This document shows positions 56,150 through 64,000 of a stretch of 64,000 nucleotides of DNA, one piece after another. The stretch spans positions 88,458,979 through 88,522,978 of the forward strand of contig OZ022501.1 in assembly GCA_963989385.1 (NCBI GenBank), read 5' to 3'. Position numbers and translations under genes: made by a program. The stretch is from Ctena decussata. Its lineage: Eukaryota > Mollusca > Bivalvia > Lucinida > Lucinidae. Position 1 is the stretch's first letter; every line of letters starts with the position of its first letter. The notes beneath the pieces are model-generated. The model did no database searches, had not been told where the DNA came from, and worked only from the letters and a program-made list of their open reading frames with translations.

Positions 56150-57070
56150 GCACGGGTGCGGGTGGTGGGTTTCATACCCGATCACGGAAATCGCCGATTC
56201 ATGATACCAGATGTTGCAGAATGTCGTTGCTGCTGGACATATTATTATGGTTCTCGCACAGAATATGTTGAACTGATCCAATACAGCAAGATATTCAAAA
56301 AATATTATACTGAACCCAAATGATGATGCATTGGAGCAAATAAATGTTATGTTATTTGCAATTACCACTTTACAGTTACCATCCAGTAATATGTACTGCT
56401 GAACCTGGTATCTAGTTAATGCATCCCGTGTTCTATCTATTTCATGCATTGGTATATTTGGATCACCAAGTAAAGTACCTGTTCCTGACTTTGTTTCATC
56501 AAGGCGCTGAATAATGTAGTGTTCATGCACTACTGATATATGAATGGACACACATATCTGTCAGCTTCGGCCAATATTATAATGCCAGCATTCATTGTCT
56601 TGCTCAATTGGTATAGTAAGATCCTTCGGAAGCCAAACATTCTAGCTTCTATCGTAAATAATCTGTCAGCTGACCAGTTATTATGGTAACAACACCCACT
56701 TTCATGTAAATTGCATCTAATATTATAGCAATTGCACATCATAATATGCCAGTCACATTCATTATTATGACATCAGCATCCAGTGACATGGAAAGCTAAT
56801 GTAATATAATGCTATCCGAACGAACTATTATGACACCAGCATCCTATGTCCTATAACGTCAATATATTAAAATGCTTTACTGGCCAAATATTATGACGCG
56901 TGCACAAAGTATTATGACACCAGAATCCGCTGTCTTGTAAAGCGGGTCTATTAAAATGCGTTACTGGTCAAATGTTATGACGCCTGCACAAAGTATTATG
57001 ACACCAGAATCCGTCGCCTTGTTAGTGGGTCAAATGAAATGTTGTTCACGTCAAATATTATTGTTATTGC
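56150..57070. repeat. Degenerate repeat with ATTATGACACCAG motif
   Basis: ATTATGACNYCAGNATCC recurs at about 56,763, 56,829, 56,927 and 56,998, with GCACAAAGTATTATGACACC duplicated at about 56,909 and 56,980. Spacing is irregular at 65-100 bp. It continues the theme of 53,890-54,830 across the foldback element. Confidence 0.65.
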
Positions 57071-57119
57071 AGCCAGCAATTCGGAAAATATGCACCTTAA
57101 GACAGCTGTAGCTACATAG

Positions 57120-57290
57120 ATATGGCGGGTGCATTATAATAGGCAGGCGATACTTACTACCAAAGGGCACCAAATCACACCTCTGAATTGGGGGCCATGT
57201 TTGTGTATCTAAAATATTCCGAAATTTTCTGTGTTTAAATGACCTATGATTTCGGACTTATGATTTGGGTACTTTGACGACTTACATTTA
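57120..57290. repeat. Dispersed repeat shared with 31,050-31,345
   Basis: GGCAGGCGATACTTACTACC near the start and GATTTCGGACTTATGATTTG near the end correspond to the other copy. A shorter version lacking the middle segment. Confidence 0.6.
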
Positions 57291-57546
57291 AATCGAGAAA
57301 CATGAAACTTTACCTCCATATGCTTTATATCACTCTAGCTCACCGCTCAGAAAATTAGGGCACCCTTCTATATTTGGACACATCCGCGAATCTGTACCAT
57401 TGAACTTTCGTAAATACTTACCCTCATACTCCATTTGAATGTTGTAGATGGTCAATTAATTACACAGGCCTCAAACATAAACATGACATGGCAGAATATG
57501 ACAAACCACTTAAAGAGTTATGTCAGATAAAACGAATATTTCGAAC

Positions 57547-57634
57547 CTCGTTTAATTTCAAGATGCTCCAGCCAATCTTCTTTTCCTTCTAAGATTCCAT
57601 AATGAGAATAGTCTGCCTTTTCACCATAAATAAC
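57547..57634 (-). CDS. Exon 2 of the ankyrin gene
   Basis: Acceptor CATAATTTGCAG, 88 nt, donor CGAG|GTTCGA. The frame reads VIYGEKADYSHYGILEGKED then WLEHLEIKR, leaving one G. It begins in phase 0, matching exon 1, and its leftover G joins AC of exon 3 as Asp. Charged and aromatic composition; no domain recognised. The donor is weaker than the others (GTTCGA). Confidence 0.68.
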
Positions 57635-58592
57635 CTGCAAATTATGTAGAATACTTGCTGACTGACATATGACAGAATAAAGAAGCCCATTCCTTTAATA
57701 TTATACTACCACTCAAATGCGATCGTGTAAAATGTCGACATACAGTACACTAAAATTCGTCGTCGTTTACATGAATCTTAATATCGTCAGATTTTGATTT
57801 TGGACAAAACTAATTCTGAGATGGGCGCCAACATTTTTTTTTCTACTTACATATTTTGCATAAACCTCAGTGCAGCAACCGACACTTTACAGAAGTGTGA
57901 TATAGCCGGTGGAATGTAATAACTGATATCATTTATTAAGAGAATGAAGCATTGGACTACATTTAAAGCCAAGGATATTACTATATGTGACAGTGCCTGC
58001 CATTTTGAGCTTTGTGGAGGTGCAACGCTGACGTCACGAAACGTGAAATGAAAGTGACGTCATCAAATTTGCATGCAAAGTTAATTGGATATCCGTACAC
58101 TGACTAATAAATTTCAAAGCGTTACCTGAAAAGAGTGATTCAGCATTTCTATCGGGGTCTTTAATTTTATCTATCTACAATCTTTTAAAAATGTTCACAT
58201 TATAGATCTTTAAAAAGCGATGTAGGAAACCAGAGTTATTAAAGTTTATCCAGCTAGTATGTAAATAATATCCGATCAGTGAAACGAAAACAACAAATCG
58301 GGTTGATGTGAATTTCGTTTGCTTATGCAGTAAACCGTAGCGCTATTGCTTACCCTTTCTCGAAATGTATTCTGGAAGCACTAATAAATACGAAAATGTT
58401 AAAAACGAAATTTCCGATTTTCGCTCCATGAGGCTCAAAATGTCAGACATTGTCACATATACGGAGGATTAACTTCAACAGTGTCATTCTGTCTCTTGAT
58501 CAGATAGTGTCAACACCTCCAGTCAGCCAAAAGAATAGTATAAATGGTAATTCTGGTCCACGGATTGGTTGAATAAATTTTCACACCTTTAC

Positions 58593-58651
58593 CTGCACAG
58601 GTAAATCTGCTGTGAGATGGGAACCAGACCCTCCCGGCAGAGAAGTCCTGT
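58593..58651 (-). CDS. Exon 1 (earliest exon seen) of the ankyrin gene
   Basis: Acceptor TTTGTTTTTAAAG, 59 nt, donor CAG|GTAAAG. It begins with two bases completing an upstream codon, then reads RTSLPGGSGSHLTADLPVQ, ending in phase 0. The Gly/Ser-rich sequence looks like a disordered N-terminal region. The phase agrees with exon 2. Upstream exons must lie beyond the window or were not recognised. Confidence 0.58.
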
Positions 58652-59104
58652 CTTTAAAAACAAAATTATAATCGGTACAAGTAATTTACTTAGTACTGCA
58701 CGTGCAAGCTTTTAAAATGTTTTGTTACTATTGCAATAGGAATCTGGGTTGTGCGTATAATAAATTGAACAATGCTTGTATCCGAAAAATCTGTGTGTTG
58801 TACATGTCAAATATCAGCGGTGTTATCAGGCTACTGGAATGACCAATTTAAATACTAATGTGAATGCATGTGAATTCTTTCCAATTCAAACTTTATTTTG
58901 AAAACATCAAGACCAACTCTTCAGGAACTCAGTTAAGTCAACCGGAGAACGTTTACATGTAAACCGGCAAACAACCATGATGTTATTTATCATGATGATC
59001 ACAGAATATTTGGAATTATCACACGTGCTGTGTTTGGCCATTCGTAAGATTTTATGACTTTCTGGCTAAATGTCCACTAAAACATAACATGCTCTTTGCT
59101 GGCT

Positions 59105-59265
59105 AAATGGATGGATGACTTGCAATTTTACGCCCTTTTCAACAGTATTTCAGTCACATCAGGACTATGAGAGGATGAAAATGAGAGGCTGTTTGCAATT
59201 GAACTCTGTTTACGGTTGGAGAGATGTCCGCCAGCGGAAATCAACCCCGGGCAGCTAGGTTAGCC
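59105..59265 (-). mobile_element. SINE copy
   Basis: Reverse complement shows the tail CCTGATGTGACTGAAATACT, GTTGAAAAGGGCGTAAAA and the body TCTCCAACCGTAAACAGAG; the head ends around GGTTGATTTCCGC (decayed B-box). Confidence 0.65.
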
Positions 59266-59919
59266 GGGCAGCTGACGATGTGTCGTGTGGCGACCGTAAA
59301 ACGTTCCATGTACATCTTCCATAGTGCAGATAATATCTTTTTATCCTTTGAAATCAGAAGATATATTCTCATAACTCAATTGTTTTATTGATTTAGACTC
59401 ATATTCAAGATAATCCTTTTTTATTTATTCGAACCCCATTTTTATATTAATTAATCTTTGACTCGACTGGCTTATTAAACTAAGATGTTGCAGTATATAT
59501 CCTCGTTTTTTATATCGTTTTAAGTATGACCCCCATGCTTCCTCTTTTGAATGTGTTCACTGCACTTAAAGGAACTCTAATAGATATTAGTTCTAGCCTA
59601 AGTAAAGGAGTTCATTCAAAATAGAGTTAAATTTAGCTAGTAAGTTGGTGCGCAACAATAAGATAAGATCTAAGATGCAGATTTCTTTTAAAACAAGCTA
59701 GGCCCTTTTGACTTAATCATATCAGACCCCACAATCCAGAAGTGAACGGATCTTATATTTCTCCATATAAGTACGGTGATGTCCCTTGCAGAATATCAAA
59801 TCTCAAACAATTAACTTCTGGAAATATGACTTTTTTATATTACCGCTGAATGAGAATTGTCACTTCTGACCCAAGGACCAAGTTAAAAGGAATATAGTAA
59901 ACTTTTTAGATGAATGGAA

Positions 59920-60660
59920 TTTATCCACCTGAGCTGCAGTTAAACATAATTAATGCAGCCGATACTGAAGCCCCATTTTTGGATTTACATTTACCTATTT
60001 CAAAAGGATTTGTTTCAACCAAAATTTATGATAAGCGCAATGAATTTGATTTGACATAGTGCTTTTTTTATTTTTGGGTGGTGATGTTCCCCGTGCTAAC
60101 TCTTATAGGATTTATATATTTTTCAACTTCGGTTTGCTAGAGTGTCTAGTCATTTGACTGACTCCGATTCCCGTAATAAAATTTAAATTGCTAAGCTTCA
60201 CCGAAAAGGCTATCGGTATCATATACTTCGTAAAGCTTTTTCAAAACTCTATCGCCGACACTATGAATTGATTTATAAATTCAAGATCGGATTAAAAAGT
60301 CTTTTGCAACAGGGCCTATCGGAATCAGAATTTCAAGGTGACTTTGTTTATAATTCCAAAAATATTATAGGTAGCTCTGATTTTTCTGATCAGTTCAGAA
60401 AAAAATGTCGTTTTTTTACAAACGTACTAGATATAACATAAGTAATGCTGCAGTCTGCATGTTTAGTAGTTAACCCAATCATGGTTAATAACTTTGCTTC
60501 CCTCTTTAATTCCACGCCGGTCGGTCAGGTGTCAGACTCAATGATGGGCCGGTTTAGTTGGTTGGAGCCGGAGTTTGCCTTGTCTGGTTATTCGGAGTCT
60601 AACTCATGGTTTTCTTTGCTGCAGTATTTCAGTGGTATTGTTTGACTTCCCAGGGGTCTC
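59920..60660 (+). pseudogene. C-terminal fragment of a reverse-transcriptase-like protein
   Basis: Across frameshifts and stops: IYPPELQLNIINAADTEAPF, LDLHLPISKGFVSTKIYDKR, then the GYRYH..RKAFSKLYRRHYE region near 60,210, GLKSLLQQGLSESEFQGDF, SDQFRK, and finally LQSACLVVNPIMVNNFASLF. The APFLDL plus KIYDKR arrangement parallels PFLDI plus KETDSKQY after the RT catalytic box in PLEs. This kind of RT is common in aquatic invertebrate genomes. No catalytic box is present in this fragment and no nuclease follows. Assignment to a named family is withheld. Confidence 0.7.
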
Positions 60661-60799
60661 CTTGTGTTACAATACGTAATTTCCGTCGAGTCATCATTTC
60701 TGATTCATCAGAAGTCTTATACGTGATTTGTTTCTTTCTGATGATGTTTCATTGATGGGTTAGGGAACCTGCATGTGGACCAAACAGCTAACTAAATGT

Positions 60800-61235
60800 T
60801 TCGAACCCCTGCAGACGGAGAGGGCGAGGTTTGGTATACCAGTAATCTTTTGCTGACCGTTCAAAGGCGGTACTTTTGTTGTGGTTCCTTGATGTTACAT
60901 TGTGGTATGTCCGCTTGTTCACTTGTTCTCTGTTCCTTGCCGGTTTGGTCACCTGTTTTGCTACCCAATTTGCTTTTTGTTTCGTATTGTTTTGTGGGTT
61001 AAAAATAAAAAAAAGACATAATAGATGTTGATACTTTTTTATGTTTAGGGTCGCTGAATGACAACCTGTTTGGGAAAGTGGGAAAGAGCTGCTCATTCGA
61101 TTTACCGTGTGTGTCTTTCGTGAGCTTGTGTCCTGTTTTTCGTATGTGTATGCTTCTTTATTTATTGGTTTTGGGAGCTGGATGTGAGATTTGACTGTAT
61201 TAATTCCTGATCGTTGCCTATCGTTTTACTTTTCA
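60800..61235 (+). repeat. R1 dispersed repeat, copy near 61 kb
   Basis: GGGCGAGGTTTGGTATACC, GACCGTTCAAAGGCGGTACT, GGTCACCTGTTTTGCTACCC, GCTCATTCGATTTACCGTGT and the 3' end GCCTATCGTTTTACTTTTC. A small direct duplication (GGGAAAGTGGGAAAGAG) occurs near 61,072. Confidence 0.78.
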
Positions 61236-61330
61236 ATAAAAACGGGTGTCCAATTTCCATCTTTTATATGTTCTTTGCTTCTAAGGACAGAATTTACAGA
61301 TTTTATCATTTATTCTGAAAAGGTAAAAAC

Positions 61331-61396
61331 CTTCTAATTTTACACTAGGATTGAAAGCTTAAACTTCTAATTTTACACTAGGATTGAAAGCTTAAA
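61331..61396. repeat. Exact 33-bp tandem duplication
   Basis: CTTCTAATTTTACACTAGGA plus the following 13 bases occur twice without mismatch. Confidence 0.92.
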
Positions 61397-61469
61397 CAGG
61401 TAAACGTAAATAGTAGAATTTTCAAGAAATGACAAAATCAATCCCGGATCCCACCAAGACACCATGTGA

Positions 61470-61790
61470 CAAACAGACAGCACAATATTAGTAACCACCA
61501 AAGACATCAACAGTGGCAGTCATGTGAATAGACATTTCTCGGCGACCACCTACATGGGAAAGGTCTGTTCACATGTAGGTGGTCGCCGGGCTAACCTTAA
61601 CATCCCAAACAATAAATAACTAACAGGCATAGCAACGAAGAACACATAAAACAACAAAGAAGAACCTAAACAGAAGTGCCGTCGTGGGACGGCCAGTAAT
61701 AAAATTACTGTGAGGGATGGGGGAGGTGGGACTTAACCGGTTTTCGGTCACAACCAACCATAGCCCTTAGTTCTGCTTTGGTTCGTCAGA
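61470..61790 (-). repeat. R2-like inverted repeat copy with strong hairpin
   Basis: Shares CGTGGGACGGCCAGTAAT, AATTACTG and the CCCAAACAATAAATAAC block with R1/R2 in reverse orientation. At 61,541-61,556 and 61,572-61,587 a perfect 16-bp inverted repeat (GGCGACCACCTACATG) encloses 15 nt; it corresponds to the CCACCTATTTGGGAAAGAG region of R2. Confidence 0.65.
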
Positions 61791-61879
61791 AACCTAGTTG
61801 TTAGGTTCACGTAGAAGATTCCTAGAATTTACAACCTTTTACAAACTAGTTCTTACAAATACCCCTGGCCCCTATAAAG

Positions 61880-63010
61880 CATCCTGAAGATGGAAATAGC
61901 ACAGCCCAGACAGGACAAATTATAACCAGATTGACTACATCTTTATGAGGAAGTGGTTCCGATCAGAAGTTATCATCCATAAAAAGGTGATGTCCTGAGA
62001 CAGACATAGGGAGTGGCCATGACCTGGTGATGATGACCTTGAAAGGCATGGACATAGATACCATGATCATCATTTTCAATACAGCAGTAACTTTCACAGC
62101 CAGTGAGATTCTTGGGAAGGAACATTGCAGTAAATCAGCCCTGGTTTCAAGAGATGTTTTCCACCTCTGCGATGAGAGGAATGATTTGAAGAAGAGGCGT
62201 AATGAGCATTATCTCTCAATTGAACAAAGTCATACCGAAAGTCATCTTGGACAGGTTTACACCCCAAGCTGAAAAGATTATCTGCAAAGAAGTGGTTAGA
62301 TTCAGAGTCGGAAGGAAAACCAAGGAACAGATGTTCAACCTCAGAATCCGTATAAAAGGTAGCTTCAACATCAGCAGAATCTCTACTATGTCTTCGGAGA
62401 TTTCAAGCATTTGATAGGGCAGTATATGCAGCCTTATTGATCGCCATGCGGAATGACAATATCTTTGCGAAGCCAGTTCACTACATTGATCACCTCTATG
62501 ACAATGCTATAAGTACAGTTCATATGAATGGCAGCATGGAAAAATGATTCAGAACAACAGCTGGAGTTAAGCAAGGACGCCTTCTCTCACAATCTTTTTT
62601 AAACATTTGTGCTTAAGAAGAAGAAGGTTGGAAAGTGTGCATAGTAGCAGAATTATATTATTACCAGTCTGTGGGTTTTCGATGGCACTGGCGCTGTTGC
62701 AGCGGAACATCAGGAACTAGGAGCCCTAAGTAAAGACTCGACAAACTTTGCAGCTTAAGGTATAGAATTGAGATAAGTGCCCAAAATACCAAACTGATGA
62801 CGATCCGCGCCATAGGAATCCACAAATATCAAGGTAAAACAAAGGAGGTTAGGGAATAGAAAAAAATAAAATATCTTGGAACAATTCTCTCAGATGATGA
62901 CTCAAAACTCTCAAGTATTGCACAAGCAACTGCAGCTTTGACAAGCCTGAAGCCTCTTGGGAGAGGTATCATATCTTTTAAAATCTATGGCGAATCTGAC
63001 GTTCTCTCTT
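61880..63010 (+). pseudogene. Decayed non-LTR retrotransposon (endonuclease end + RT)
   Basis: Traces in several frames: NQIDYIFMRKWFRSE (endonuclease C-terminus, near 61,930), FNTAVTFTASEILGKEH (62,070), LCDERNDLKKRRNEH, LNKVIPKVILDRFTPQAEKI (62,216), GRKTKEQMFNLRI, then TAGVKQGRLLSQSFLNIC near 62,560, and YLGTILSDDDSKLSSIAQAT (near 62,870). These correspond in order to the AP-endonuclease/RT proteins of LINEs. The FADD box is not intact and the ORF is full of stops, so it is dead. No 3' tail can be delimited. Confidence 0.85.
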
Positions 63011-63215
63011 GTTAGCTCACCTGTACGAAAGTACAAGGAGCTTTTGTTGTCACCCTGACGTCGGCGTGGGCATTATTGTGGGCGTCACACGTATAAAAAT
63101 ACGAGAAAGTTCTTTTTAACTTTCAAATCTTAACAACCACTGGTCAGAACCCTTTGATATTTGGAATACAATCATATCATAGCATATCCTTCTATTCTGT
63201 AACATCATACCCTTA
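63010..63215. repeat. Dispersed repeat, left part
   Basis: Starts TTAGCTCACCTGTACGAAAG and contains CATATCATAGCATATCCTTC. It is interrupted by the SINE at 63,216-63,475 and resumes with ACATACCCCTGGATGAGG. The right part contains CATACTCATATCATAGTA, so it is internally reiterated. Confidence 0.5.
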
Positions 63216-63475
63216 GACGGCAGGCCGCGCAGCGCAGCCGGAAGCGCGTCTGACTCAAGAGTCAGAGGTCCAAGGTTCGATACCCGGTCCGGTCACTTAC
63301 TTTAACTTCACCTTCCGCTGATTCAAGAAGGACGGTTGTCGGTTACTGGCGAAAGTGATTGCACTTAGTACTGGTTAACCGCTTAAGAGGTCTACGCCTA
63401 CCCAGGAACAGTGTGGTTAGGTTGACTTACCGTGCCATGACCATAGATGTTTACCGTTAACGTTAAACAATAACA
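63216..63475 (+). mobile_element. tRNA-derived SINE, different family
   Basis: tRNA-like head with CCGCGCAGCGCAGCCGGAAG (A-box region), CTGACTCAAGAGTCAG arm and a good B-box GGTTCGATACCCGG (63,275-63,288). The body contains GGACGGTTGTCGGTTACTGG and AGTGTGGTTAGGTTGACTTA. It lacks the CTGAAATACTG tail of the other SINEs. Insertion into a repeat on both sides supports mobility. Confidence 0.7.
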
Positions 63476-64000
63476 CAACGACATACCCCTGGATGAGGAT
63501 TTAAGGTGGGACATAGGGGTAAATAAATAGGTCACACTCACTTTAAAGTTTCACGACAAAGTTTTTAAACGTTCACCCTTCCATACTTGAAACATACTCA
63601 TATCATAGTATTACCTTTTATTACATAATACTATACTCCAGGGTCAGACTTTGGAATGGAGGCTTAAGGGTAAAAATTTGGCTACACTTACATTAAGTTT
63701 TACAATTAAGTATATCTCCTTTTCACATGAATGGTTTCTATTGATATCTGCACTGAAGTTAGATATTGGTCTGAAGTTTAACAGAGTACCACCCCACTTA
63801 GTGACCTTCAGGTCAAGTCATGCATCAGAACTGTGGGTTTTTGTTAAGGTATTCTAACAGCATACTGTTCCATAGTGCATTGGATGGATCTGGTTTATAC
63901 GAGTACTTGCACTGATGTTAGATACTGGCCTGAGTTTTTCATTTAATACTGCCCCTACACCACTGGGTCACCCTGAAGTGAAGGTCATTGACATAGAATT
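63476..64000. repeat. Dispersed repeat, right part
   Basis: Two partly similar stretches (AATAGGTCACACTCACTTTA at about 63,525 and ATTTGGCTACACTTACATTA at about 63,676; GATACTGGCCTGAGTTT and GATATTGGTCTGAAGTTT) indicate a tandemly arranged dispersed repeat running off the window. Confidence 0.5.

Noticed and set aside
63225..63300. tRNA-Leu-like gene
   Set aside because: The B-box is good, but the anticodon arm is an over-long perfect palindrome and the acceptor stem does not close; SINE body follows.
18850..64000. CRISPR arrays, bacterial operons or prophage
   Set aside because: Tandem repeats here are satellites with adjoining units or degenerate minisatellites; gene structure and elements are eukaryotic.

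Overview
The window looks like AT-rich, transposon-dense genomic DNA of an animal, most likely a marine invertebrate and probably a bivalve mollusc. The basis is: several Penelope-like retroelement (PLE) families with hammerhead ribozymes, tRNA-derived SINEs sharing a tail that contains CTGAAATACTG, spliceosomal exons separated by kilobase introns, and no bacterial-style gene organisation. The taxon is inferred, not proven.

Bases 1-18,850 are a nest of PLEs from at least five families. The best copy (PLE-1c, + strand, about 10,040-13,717) has an ORF1 and an ORF2 (reverse transcriptase, Cys-rich linker, GIY-YIG endonuclease). They lie in the same frame, separated by one TGA. A 5'-truncated 3' piece of the same family (9,446-10,070) precedes it in tandem, and a nearly identical inverted copy (7,017-9,445) lies head-to-head with that piece. 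Flanking them are decayed copies: PLE-2a (1-1,560), PLE-5 (2,820-3,300), PLE-3 (4,829-6,870, minus), PLE-4 (14,010-16,443, minus) and PLE-2b (16,700-18,750, minus). Nine hammerhead or hammerhead-like motifs lie in the terminal pseudo-LTRs. In the PLE-1, PLE-2 and PLE-5 type repeats the core reads CTGANGA. In PLE-3 and PLE-4 it reads TTGANAA, a paired C3-to-U and G8-to-A change that would keep the 3-8 base pair. I consider this the most novel signal in the window.

Bases 18,850-64,000 hold dispersed repeats around the widely spaced exons of one minus-strand host gene. Seven exons (58,651 down to 24,754) have splice sites and compatible phases. They encode an acidic N-terminal part, then ankyrin repeats. 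Around them are a long retroposon-like repeat family (R1/R2), tRNA-derived SINEs, a Tc1/mariner-type MITE with TA target duplication (33,455-34,258), a 168-bp satellite with nuclear-receptor half-sites (35,375-36,560), a foldback element with pentameric GGGTA arrays (55,070-56,002), minisatellites, a Ty3/gypsy RT remnant, a frameshifted PHD-finger ORF, an RT-like fragment and a decayed non-LTR retrotransposon.

Functionally, the PLE ORF1, ORF2 and flanking ribozymes form one plausible retrotransposition unit. Two same-sense hammerheads bracket ORF1 and ORF2 and would release a 3,655-nt RNA. The rest is host introns and repeats, with no other confidently intact protein gene.
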